Below, piece by piece: positions 36,570 through 46,830 of a stretch of DNA of 64,000 nucleotides. Where the stretch lies: contig CM077644.1 in NCBI GenBank assembly GCA_039707465.1, forward strand, positions 83,825,375 through 83,889,374, in the 5' to 3' direction. Within the stretch, counting starts at the first letter, position 1; each line of letters begins with the position of its first letter. The stretch comes from Rhabdophis nuchalis (Eukaryota > Chordata > Lepidosauria > Squamata > Natricidae). Below the pieces are notes generated by a model, which did not search any database, had not been told where the DNA came from, and saw only the letters and a list, made by a program, of their open reading frames with translations. The translations under genes were made by a program, and so were the position numbers.

Positions 36570-36730
36570 TTGCATAAAACATTACTTGAATCTTTATTTG
36601 GCCAAGTGTGATTAGACATAAAGGATTTGTCTTTGGTACAGAAGCACTCAGTGTACTTACAAAGCAACAAAGAGAATAATGATAATAATACTAATAAAAG
36701 GGGGAAGTAAAGGATATAATTAGTCTTCCC
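36570..36730 (-). mobile_element. CR1/Rex1-like LINE 3' tail
   Basis: Reverse-complemented, it reads ctgagtgcttctgtaccaaa, gacaaatcctttatgtc and cacttggccaaataaagatt. This is the same tail as 18300-18396 on the plus strand. Confidence 0.7.
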
Positions 36731-37329
36731 TTTATAAACTACCCCAGTGACAACTGGCTTCCATCCAAGAATCACTTCTAAACTTTTTGAAAATGCTTTT
36801 TCCTTATGAAAAATAGTCTGCTCTATCCAGTTAGAATTGTTAAGTAAACTTTGACAAAATTAAAGATAATTAAAAATAACTTTAATAGGTTTTTAGAATC
36901 ATTTTACACATAAAGCCAGATGTTGATTTAGCATTTCTGAACCTACCCTAGAGGAGTTGATATAATGATAATCATGTGATATGCCACAGCAGCTGGTGAT
37001 CTCACTATACATTGTTAAACATGCATTATCATAGTGTTCATAGAAAAAGAATGCACTACTTCATTATAAATACTGTATATCTCTGGGGAACACTAGCAAT
37101 TATATACACTAATTCATTTTAATTCTACTATATTATTTACTAATAGGGCAATTAGCTCAAGTTGATACCAACAGATCTGTAAAGGTAAATAAATAAATAT
37201 TAGAAATAATTCCCAAAGGTACAAGTGATTAAACTAGCCAGGTGTAGAAAAATGCAGGTAATCCTCAATTTAGGACCATTCATTCAGCAACCTTTTGAAG
37301 TTATGGCCATCAAAACCTCAAAGTTGTGG

Positions 37330-39306
37330 GCTTCCGGTTCCGGCTCCTGCGGCGACGAGCGAGCCTAGCGCTCACTCGCCGTTTTGTTGCTTTTTCTGCC
37401 CCCCCACGGGGGCGAGACGCCCCTTTTTTGGGGGTCTCCCGTAGGGCCGGCTCGGCAGGGACGCCCCCCCTCACGGCGGTGGGGGAGGCGACCCTTTTGC
37501 CGCGGCTTAGGTGAAGGAGAACATGCTGCGGGGGGTTCTCCCTTCGCCAACGGCTGTCGGCGCCATTCACTTTAATGAAGAGGGCTGAGCGGAAGAGATC
37601 GGAAGGCTTGCCGAGGCTTCAGCTGCGAGGGAGAGTGAGTTTTAAAAAGACTTTTTTTTCCTTGCTGCCAGCCAGGCTGAATGGACTGGGAGGGGGGTGT
37701 TTGTTTTCAAAAAAACCCCCTCGGACTTAAGCGGCACTTTAAAATGGCTTCTCTGGAAGAGAAAACGGAAATCTTAAATCCGGACTGTCTCTAACAAGGG
37801 AAAGTGGTATGCGGCTACTTGCAACATTGTGTCTAGGTCTGGCTGGTTAAAAAAAAAATTATTATTTTACTCTCTCCTCTGGGCTCTGAGATGGGCGGTG
37901 GAAAGTGGCTTTTCTTTGTCCCTGCCTGACTATTTTAATTATGGAAAATTTCCAGCGTCTTTTTACAATTGGGACTCTCTCTGGATATTAATGAATAATT
38001 TTTTTCTTGGATTTGTGGTTCCTTTCTGGATTACCTTCGTTATTATAACTATTGAGTTGGAAAATTGTCTCTCTCTTGGTTCCTGAATTTTACAACGTTC
38101 CAACCTTGATCTGAACTTTTGGCTCCCGGTTAGTCTCACCAGCCCCATCCTGAAAACGCCATTTTGGTGGCATTAACTCTAACAGTTAAGATGGCTCAAG
38201 AAACAGCACTGACAAGTTTAGAACAACGGATGGCTTCTCTTGAAACTGTTATACAAACTTTGGTTCAAGAAATTCAGGCCCAGCGGGCAGAAAACATCAT
38301 TTTCAAGAAGGAGCTATTGGACACACGGAGGCAAACGCTGGAAATCACACAGAAGACTGAAGAATTGGAAGGGGGGCTGGTGGGGGTTAAGGGAGAGATT
38401 AAAAATGTTACTAAAGAGGTTGAGGAAACAAGTGGGCATGTGTCTAGGATTGATATGGAAAGAATGACATATTTTTTGAGATTTCAGAATGTTTTTGAGC
38501 AACCTGGTGAATGCCTCCCTGATCTTATGAGCACAATTTTAGCAGACTATTTACAAAAACCTAAGGATGAGATCAGGGGGGACATTGACCTAGCCTATAG
38601 AATTAACTCAGCATATGCCAGGATAAATGAAGTGCCTAGAGAGATACATGTGAAATTTGTTAGAAGGTCAACCAGAGAGGAAATCTTGAAGGCGCAGAGA
38701 GGGAACCCTTTAATTTACCAAAAAAAACGGTCACTATCTTGAAGCAGATTCCTAGAAAGATTCGAGAAGCAAGGAGGAAATTTTCCTTCTTGTCTAAAAT
38801 TTTATTTGATCATGGGATTTGGTTCAAGTGGGTGACACCCGAAGGGATGCTGGTGTTCTGGGAAGGAGGAAGAGTGAGGATTAAAACAGTTGCTGAGGCG
38901 GAAGCCTTTCTTAAAAAACATTCCTCTGCCCTGGGGGAAGATCCAGGGGGGACGGAGGGGGCCACGGCCCTGCCCGCTGGGGGCCAGGGAGGAGAAAAAG
39001 AAGATACAATAGCCAAGAGACTTAGATCGAAAAAATAACTTTGCCTTGATTTTCCTGAACAATTTTGCATAATATTTTCTGGATTTTTTGTAAATGTCTG
39101 ACAGCATGGAATTGAGAATTTAGGTATATGTACTTGCTTTTACCTTGTAGTGTTATGGAAAATGCTTTTTTTTGTTATTTTTTTATTGTGTATTTTGAGG
39201 TCTCGGAAGGGCTGACGACTCTGACGTGAATGCTCTCAAAATTTCTTTGTATCCCTTACCCTACCCTATAGAAAAAATGTAAAACCAATAAAACTTTTTC
39301 AATATA
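37330..39306 (+). mobile_element. ORF1-only L1 element (HAL1-like), copy 2
   Basis: An 18-bp perfect duplication, aaaacctcaaagttgtgg, flanks it at 37312-37329 and 39307-39324. It starts gcttccggttccggctcctg, with a CpG-rich 5' region, ORF1 at 38191, a 3' UTR of about 270 bp with AATAAA, and tttttcaatataaaaa at the end. All segments align with copy 1 at 3898-5886 and neither has ORF2. The intact target duplication and complete 5' end show that this short form itself was inserted. Confidence 0.88.
38191..39038 (+). pseudogene. L1-type ORF1 with a frameshift
   Basis: It starts MAQETALTSLEQRMASLETV, like copy 1. Coiled coil, RRM-type segment (RIDMERMTYFLRFQNV, YARINEVPREIHVKF) and C-terminal segment (QIPRKIREARRKFSF to RLRSKK) are all present. 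The frame shifts in an A run at about 38720-38728: by comparison with copy 1 one A is missing, so the first frame ends at 38742 and the rest continues from 38739 in another frame. The break falls between the RRM and the C-terminal domain. Confidence 0.88.
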
Positions 39307-39390
39307 AAAACCTCAAAGTTGTGGACATTGCGGTGCCCCCATGGTTACATGGTAAAAATTTGGATCTTGGCAGTCCACTAGCAACTTAAC

Positions 39391-40491
39391 GCTGTAGGAG
39401 AACTTCAACTGCCCATACCTACATATCTTCTCTCCATCTACGCCCCTTTGGTACCCTGAAGTCCATGTCCCTAGATGACCATTACAATTTCTCCTGCATA
39501 TCCAGGCTGGACCTTTGTGAGATAGCTGCCACATGAGGTTTCTTCCTTTTGTTACTTTTTGAGACCTTGTGAAGATGGTGTCACATAGATAGCAGTTATT
39601 TCACAAAGGGCCAGGCTAGGCAACCTCATCAATGGTAGGAGCAAAAAGATGACAAAGATCAACTGAAAAGGCAGAGTGCAAGGTGGCAGAGGCTTTGGAG
39701 TGCAGGAGGCAAAAGCAACTGAAGTTGGGACTGGACTGACGCAGTGGTGGATTCCTGGTGTCACACGAGCATTTGGGGTCAGTTTGAGGCTAGTATTCAT
39801 GCTGTACTTATTGCAGCCCAAGAGCTGTGATGCACCAAGAAAACAGTTGAAAAGGAATGTGACCTTGGTAGATGGAGGAAGAGATGCTATCCAAGAATTA
39901 TAGGGTTATAACACAAGAATTATAATACAAGTACAAGCAAGTACTTAGTTTCAAATAAGAATCTTATATAAAGACAATGTATGTAAGCAAATTTCTATTT
40001 CTTCCCATTTTTATTTTCTATGGAAGTAAGGGATCTTGCCTCTATTGTGAAGATGAGGAAATCTGCATCTGTTTAACATTTGGGTAACTGATAATTATTT
40101 TTTTCACTTTTAGAAATAATTCCCATTCTTTGCAAAAAAAAAAAAATCATGACAGCTGGCTGTATTTTAAAAGGAAAGAAAACTGGACAGATTTGTGGAG
40201 GATGTGATTAGTATTGTTTACTAGGCTTGGCGGCCAAACTCAAAGGCAACATGCCTAATATGCAAGTTCCTGGAGAATAACAGTGATCTTACAGGATGCC
40301 CCCTAGCTGGCCACATTCTGATATTCTTGAAATTTTGTCTGATGTAATAGAACTTCTATTAACTACTTATGAGCAGAGATAGAATTAGTCAAAGGTTTTA
40401 TTTTTATTCTGTGATTAATCTTTGGTAAGATTCACAGCCTTTGGGGCGGGTTGGTAGCTCAACAGCTCAAGTCCTAACCAAGGACCTAGGA
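39391..40491. other. Unassigned sequence
   Basis: No gene or repeat family recognised. Confidence 0.45.
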
Positions 40492-41069
40492 CAGTGATGG
40501 CAAACCTATGGCACACGTGCCACAGGCGGAAGGTGGAGCCATTTTTCAGGGCACGCGAAGTGATGCCCTGTCAGCTGGCCAGTGCGCATGTGCACGCTGG
40601 CCAGCTGAATTCGCCCTTTTTTGCAGGCTTTTTTCACCCTCCCCAGGCTCCATAGGCTTTATAGGAGCCAGGGGAGGGTGAAATGAGTCTCCCCCCCAGA
40701 GGCCCTCCGGAGGCTTCATGAACTTCCCTAAAGCCCCCAGAGCACTCCAAATGACGCGCCACTGAAACCGGAAGTGACCTCCGATTTGCTTGCAGCATCA
40801 TTTTGAGTGCTCTGGAGGCTTCAGGGAAGCCTTCTGAAGGTTGCTGAAGCCTCCGGAGGGCCTCCCGGGGGGGGGGGAGGCTCCTATAAAGCCTCTGGAG
40901 CCTGGGGAGAGTGAAAAGAGCATGTAAAAATGGGGGGGGGCGGAGCCTGTAGTGCGTGCATGCACACTGGGGGATTGCACATTGCATTATTAGTGCAGCA
41001 TGCCTGCACACAACCCCCCTGCACTCCCCCGCTTATGGCGCATGAGCCTAAAAATGTTTGTCATCGCTG
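40492..41069 (+). mobile_element. hAT-type element, 'gatggcgaacc' family
   Basis: The left end is cagtgatggcaaacctatgg and the right end, inverted, is cagcgatgacaaacatttt. The 8-bp duplication acctagga is perfect (40484-40491, 41070-41077). The interior has an inverted-repeat arrangement of ctccggaggcttcatgaa-type modules and several poly-G tracts. Confidence 0.92.
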
Positions 41070-41084
41070 ACCTAGGAACTGGTA

Positions 41085-41600
41085 GGATATAAACTGGAAG
41101 GAAGGAAGGATATAAGCTGTTCCATGTAGGGTGGTTTATTGTAGATTCATTTATTATAAATAAATAAACTTTATTATGGATGATGAAGCATCTTTGATTC
41201 ATTAATCTTTGTTTGGTCACTTTGCAGGTGTTCCTTCCACAGTTGCATCATTGTTTTTTGAAATCCCATGGCTGTTGGTTCTGCCTGGTAGTAATATTTA
41301 AGGATTTCTCGATTTTCTTCAGTTGTATAAGTTTTGTGCTTTGGTTCCAGTCAATTTGCAGTTGCATGCCCTGGTTCCCTGGCAGTAGCAACTGAGCCCT
41401 GTAGCCCTTTTTTCGACAGATGTCCAGGAGCCATAGCATTTGATATGGTCCTTGTTGACCTGGGCACTGAATGACCTGATGTGGAATTTTGTTGGATTTT
41501 TTCTCATTATTAGTGATGGTAGGTGCCTGGGTTGGATCTCAGTGCTAAGCCACTACTAATTCAAAGATGATAATCCCATAACTGTAGGAATCACACCAGA
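41085..41600 (-). mobile_element. LINE ORF fragment, possibly R4/Dong-like
   Basis: Minus-strand frames give QVNKDHIKCYGSWTSVEKRA, then in another frame PGNQGMQLQIDWNQSTK and EKSLNITTRQNQQPWDFKKQ, and near 41200 VTKQRLMNQRCFIIHN. The three frames read as one disrupted protein. The family guess rests on memory of squamate repeats and is weak. Confidence 0.4.
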
Positions 41601-41636
41601 TAGCTGTTCAGGCCCAGCCATGGCAGAAAAGTGGTA

Positions 41637-41850
41637 TACCTTCCTGTTTGGTGGTAGGAAGGAAGGATCAGGAAAGAGGAGAGGAAAGAGGCCTACCTTC
41701 CTTTTGGTGGTAGGAAGGAAGGATCAGGAATTGGAGGGGGGAGGAAAGAGGACTACCTTCCTTTTGGTGGTAGGAAGGAAGGATCATGAATGGGAGGGGA
41801 GAGGAAAGAGGACTACCTTCATTTTGGTGGTAGGAAGGAAGGTTTAGGAA
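41637..41850 (+). repeat. 60-bp minisatellite, about 3.5 copies
   Basis: The unit starts cttttggtggtaggaaggaa at 41701 and 41761, with variant copies at about 41645 and 41821. Because 60 is divisible by three, a frame stays open across it (VVGRKDxEL... repeats), but nothing suggests a protein. Confidence 0.93.
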
Positions 41851-43295
41851 CTGATGATGATGATGATGATTGCTATGATTTAGGAATATATAAAAAATGG
41901 AAACATAAAAAAGAAATCAATTGACATCTCTCCATTTTCTTTCCTCATAGAGCATGAAAAATCTCAGAACCTAAGAAATGATGGATCCAAGAACAAATAT
42001 GATTCCATTTTTTTTTGTTACTACATGACAAAAGTTGTATTTATGCAAGTTACACAATTGATACACTAGACTTAAATCCCATACCACACAATGCAACTTG
42101 TCTTAATTATCCTTCTTGGGATGGAAAAATGTATATGCTAATTGATAATCTTTTGGAAACATCTAACAGAAATATAAAACATATGTAAAACTTTCCTGGC
42201 ATTGGTTTTTAAAAATATATATATATTTTGATTAGAATCAATATAATAGAACAGTGGCAGTTTCACACACTTACAAGAAACTTATTCAGGTCTCTAGGAT
42301 ACACGGAAAGTGAAACAAGTAGATCTTGGCTAATATGATGCAGTTCAATTTAACAGCAATTAATTCTAATAGATTAAATTGAAATTAGTCTTTCTTGCTT
42401 TCTTTATGAATAAATCTAAAAATTACTCATTTAGGGGTGGTTTTGTTTTGCAATATATACAATATAAAGGCAGATTATTTGTTGATTTTCCCTTGTTTTC
42501 TGGTTAAGTATGAATTGCTACTCTAACCCATCAGTACCTCTGAGACAATCAAATGTATTTGTATTCTCTTTATTACTTCCTTTCCCCCCCCAAAATATAT
42601 GCGGTATGTAAGATATTAATGCAATAGTATAGATGAAATAATTAAACTTGAAATATGGCACGCCACTTAAAAGGTGTTTAATATTGTTTAAGTGATTATT
42701 TAATGGGACTATTTGGTATAATTTATTTCAGTTTCCACGTTATAATTATTGCAATGGTTCTCTTGACCCAAGCCACCTACGATAAAATCCACAGCTGTTC
42801 TGGAAAACTATTATACTTTATTAATTCACTAATCAAAAACATTTTTTTTTTCATGAAGGAAATTTTATATCAGACCCAGAAACCTGATCAGCAACTGTCT
42901 TCCCAGTAGATGGCAAGTTTGCTTCATAATACAAATGTAGTAAGACACTGCATCATTTTTCTTTCTTAATGAAATCTAAACAGAAGCTCCAGCTTCCCAC
43001 ATGCTATACAGAGATTGGTGGCAACGCTGAGTAATCCAGGCAGTAAATATAGCATCTTCTTATCCAAATTAATTACAGTTACCAGAGTAAGCCCCATTTT
43101 CTATTAATTATAGTTGTGTGTACTAAAGTGAAGACAATAATGTCATAACTAAAATGTCACAACAGATGGGAATTGCAGAACCTGTACAATTGTGACTGTC
43201 GATTAGTAGGGTGAATATAGATTTCTATGAAATAATGGATGTGAAATATCCATGGATTAAGTTTAGGAAAAGAAACAGAAATGAGGTTCAGTCAA
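41851..43295. other. Unassigned AT-rich sequence
   Basis: No gene or repeat family recognised. Confidence 0.5.
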
Positions 43296-43441
43296 ACCAG
43301 GTAAAGGTAAAGATTCTCCTCGCACACATGTGCTAGTCGTTCCTAACTCTAGGAGGGTGCTCATCTCCATTTCAAAGCTGAAGAGCCAGTGCTGTCCGAA
43401 GACTTCTCCCTGGTCATGTGGCTGGCATGACTAAACACCTA
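43296..43441 (+). mobile_element. Squamate SINE-like fragment
   Basis: The phrases ggtaaaggtaaagattctcc, gtgctagtcgttcctaac, ggtgctcatctccatttcaa, ccagtgctgtccgaaga and catgtggctggcatgactaa belong to a common squamate short interspersed repeat. Its tRNA-like end is missing here. Confidence 0.7.
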
Positions 43442-43535
43442 AATTTGACTAAACACCAATTAGTTTAGTCAAATTAGTTTGAATTAAATCAGGGTTGTTG
43501 GGTTTTTTTGTTCTTTATAATAGAAATTAGTCCAG

Positions 43536-45212
43536 CTGGCATCCTGGGAGTTGACACGAGGCTGGCTCCAAGAGGTTGTCAACGCATCCTTAAGTGAGGG
43601 TTCCTTGCCTGCTTCCCTAAAAGAAGCGATGGTGAGGCCCCTCCTTAAGAAGCCCTCTTTGGATCCAGCTCTTTTAAACAACTACCGTCCAGTCTCCAAC
43701 CTTCCCTTTGTGGCGAAGGTTGTTGAGAGTGTGGTGGCACAACAGTTTCCCCGTCACCTGGAGGAAGTTGACTATCTAGATCCGCGCCAGTCCGGCTTTC
43801 GGCCCGGGCATAGCACCGAGACGGCATTGGTCGCGTTGGTTGATGATCTCTGGAGGGCCAGAGATGGGGGTTGTTCCTCCATCCTGGTCCTATTAGACCT
43901 CTCGGCGGCTTTCGATACCATCGACCATGGTATCCTATTGCATCGGCTGGGGGGGTTGGGAGTGGGAGGTACCGTCTTACGATGGTTCTCCTCCTACCTC
44001 TCTGGCCGATCGCAATTTGTGTTGGCAGGGGGGCAGAGGTCGACCTCGAGACCACTCACTTGTGGGGTGCCTCAGGGGTCGGTCCTCTCGCCTCTCCTGT
44101 TTAACACATACATGAAGCCGCTGGGTGAGATCATCCGTGGTTTTGGGGTAGAGTACCATCTATACGCTGATGACACTCAGTTGTATATATCTACCCCAAA
44201 CCACCCCAACGATGCCGTAGCGGTGATGTGCCAGTGCCTGGAAGCCGTGCGGATCTGGATGGGAAGTAACGGACTTAGGCTCAACCCGACCAAGACCGAG
44301 TGGCTGTGGTTTCCGGCTGCCCGATTCAACCAGCTCACTCCATCGCTGGCCATAGGGGGCGAACATCTTGCCCCTGTGGATGGGGCGCACAATTTGGGTG
44401 TCCTCCTGGACTCCCGGCTGTCCATGGAAGATCAAGTAACAGCCGTGGCCAGGAGGGCGTTTTACCAGGTTCGCCTGGTTCGCCAATTGCGCCCCCTATT
44501 GGATCGGGACGCCCTGCGCACAGTCACTCATGCGCTCGTGACATCCCGACTGGACTATTGTAACTCTCTCTACATGGGGCTCCCCTTGAGGTGCACCCGG
44601 AGACTTCAGCTAGTCCAGAATGCAGCCGCGTGAGCAATTATGGGAACCGCTGGGTTTACCCATGTAACACCGCTCTTGCGCGAGCTGCACTGGCTACCTG
44701 TCGTCTTCCGGGTGCGCTTCAAGGTGTTAATTATCATCTTTAAAACGCTCCATGGCTCGGGACCTAGCTATCTGCGGGATCGGTTCCTGCCTCATACATC
44801 CTCGCGGCCGATTCGCTCCCACAGAGAGGGACTTCTCCGGGTGCCGTCCACTAGACACTGTCAGCGGGCGACACCCAGGGGAAGGGCTATCTCTGTGGCG
44901 GGCCCGGCCCTCTGGAACGACCTCCCCCCCGATATCAGGACGACCACGGACCTCCGCTCCTTCCGTCTTAAATTAAAGACTCACTTTTTCTGTCTGGCCG
45001 GCCTAGGATGAGTCTCTCTGCCTCTGGGGTTTTATGGGGAATTAGTATTGTTTAGTTTTAATGGGAATTTTAGCGCAGGTTATATTTAATTTGTTTTTAG
45101 AATTGTTGTATGTATTTGGTTTTTATTCTACCTGTGCACCGCCCCGAGTCCCTGTGGGGAGAGGGTGCGGTTCTACAAATTAAAAATTATTATTATTAAA
45201 TTATTATTATTT
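43536..45212 (+). mobile_element. CR1-group LINE, 5'-truncated, near-complete RT
   Basis: It is collinear with the copy at 57309-59000, from TRGWLQEVVNASLSEGS through the RT domain, C-terminus and 3' UTR (gcaccgccccgagtccctgt) to an (ATT)n tail at 45186-45212. It starts about 470 bp further 3' than the other copy. Confidence 0.92.
43551..45011 (+). pseudogene. CR1-group reverse transcriptase with one nonsense codon
   Basis: The frame has NYRPVSNLPF, SGFRPGHSTETALVA, motif A LDLSAAFDTIDH, motif B GVPQGSVLSPLLFN, motif C YADDTQLY and LNPTKTEWLWF. All catalytic Asp residues (motif A and YADD) remain. TGA at 44631-44633 replaces the Arg codon (CGA) of the 56871 copy, after which the frame continues to 45011 through RELHWLPVVFRVRFK and GPALWNDLPPDIRT. 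The 5' end is truncated, so there is no start codon or endonuclease. Confidence 0.92.
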
Positions 45213-45524
45213 ATCTGAACCAGCCCATATCAATGCAATCAATTATGGCTCTCTATAGGCAAGTATCAGTGACATGTTGGGTTCTTGAAGTCCTCTGACC
45301 TTGATTTTCTTCTGACAGATATTTCATTAAACATCTGATAACATCATTGTGTAGAGGAGTTTACTGGCTGTTTGCCTGTGGGAGATTACAGTTTATTGGC
45401 TGTTAATATGTGGGAGTTTATTTTATAACCTTTAATCGGGGTATTGCTTTTTTAACTGAGTGTTCTTTGAATGGGGGATTGTTTCTTCCTTGATTTTTCT
45501 TGTTTATTTAATGCTGATGCCTGT

Positions 45525-45712
45525 TTATCAAGGTGCTGGAATGGCTTGCCTTCAGAATTCATGGGTGCTCCATCACTGGAGGTTTTTAAGAAGCGATTTG
45601 ACAGCCATTTATTTGAAATGACATCAGATGATCTGAATGAGCAAGGGATTGGATTAGAAGACATCCAAGGTTACTTCCAACTTTATTGTTCTGTTCTGTT
45701 CTATTTAATGAA
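45525..45712 (+). mobile_element. CR1 LINE 3' end with TTCTG-type tail
   Basis: The residual peptide WNGLPSEFMGAPSLEVFKKRFDSH is the CR1 RT C-terminus. It is followed by the 3' UTR and a short (TTCTG)n run, attgttctgttctgttcta. It is the same region as the minus-strand copies at 35432 and 63428. Confidence 0.8.
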
Positions 45713-46445
45713 AGAGGATGGATTTAGGACTGCATATAAAAAGTATTCAATTTGACAACACTTACAAATTCAAACACAAATTCAGTTGGGAAACTGCAGA
45801 CATTTTAAACTACACCAATCCCAAAAATGCAAGATAATTTCTAAAAGTTTGGCATTTTGATGAATCAGCCATAAACAAACAAATTGTGATAAGTTCCTTA
45901 TATAAATATTCACCAAAAGGAAGCAAGCAAAGATCAAGGGAAGGGACAAATAGATATGCCCTAAGCACATCTGCCCTCATCACACATCTATTAAACCAAT
46001 ACACAGCAAAATAGGAATTAGCACCAGATAAACAGGACAAATAATACCTTAATCAAGGCAGGAAGGCAGGAAAACAGGAAGGAAAAGCTTCCACATATAA
46101 ACAGCTAGTAAACTCCATTCACCCATGAACTGATATTACCTACCATAGTATTGTTATTATAGAATATCTGTAAGACGAAAAACAAGCACTAGAGCAAGCA
46201 CCAAAAATGCAACCACTCAGCTGTGAGCGACATACATTTTCCCCTATTGCAACCAAGTGACATCTTTTCTAGGTGTAAATTGTTCTGACAATATCACAAA
46301 TTGTTTGTAACTATATGTGAAAGGTGAATGAGACAAGAAGCTCTCTGATTGAGTTTCTAAAAAATCACAATATGTGAATGAGGGAAATAGTTATTCCAAT
46401 TGCAAGCGATGGTGCAAATTGAATGCATTTGATTAAGGATCTATA
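45713..46445. other. Unassigned sequence
   Basis: Nothing recognised. Confidence 0.45.
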
Positions 46446-46453
46446 ATCTAATC

Positions 46454-46822
46454 TAGGGGTGTTAAACTCAATTTCATTGAGGCTCGCATCAGGGTTGTGT
46501 TTGACCTCGGGGGGGGGCATGGCATGGGTGGGCATGACCAGCTCGACATTACTCATGTCTATGGTGGTCCGCCAGCAAAAACTGAGCTTGGGAGGGCTGC
46601 ACATGGCTCTCCTGATCTCCATTTTTGTTGGCAGAGGGCTGCAGGAGGCTGTGGCAGCCGAAAACAGAGTTTGGGAGATTGCGTACAACCCTCCCGAGCT
46701 CTGTTTTCACTGGCAGAGACACCACACACCAGTCGTTCACTGTTTGGAGGCCAGTCCTATGGGCCAGATCTAACAACCCTGCAGGCTGGATCTGCCAGTG
46801 GGCCTTGAGTTTGACATCCCTG
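46454..46822 (+). mobile_element. hAT-type element, 'ggtgtcaaactc' family
   Basis: The ends are taggggtgttaaactcaatt and, inverted, cagggatgtcaaactcaagg. The 8-bp duplication atctaatc is perfect (46446-46453, 46823-46830). A shorter relative lies at 54937. Frames crossing it are on both strands and unrecognised. Confidence 0.92.
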
Positions 46823-46830
46823 ATCTAATC

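Larger units (their letters stand above)
37250..39390 (-). mobile_element. mariner-type miniature element split by an L1 insertion
   Basis: The pieces 37250-37329 (ggtaatcctcaatttaggac, cattcagcaaccttttgaag) and about 39325-39390 (catggttacatggtaaaaat, ttggatcttggcag) together follow the family of 29114-29508. The ORF1-only L1 at 37330-39306 lies between them. Confidence 0.65.

Noticed and set aside
43551..44633. Independent 360-residue host protein
   Set aside because: It is a LINE reverse transcriptase, 5'-truncated and with a nonsense codon relative to the 56871 copy.
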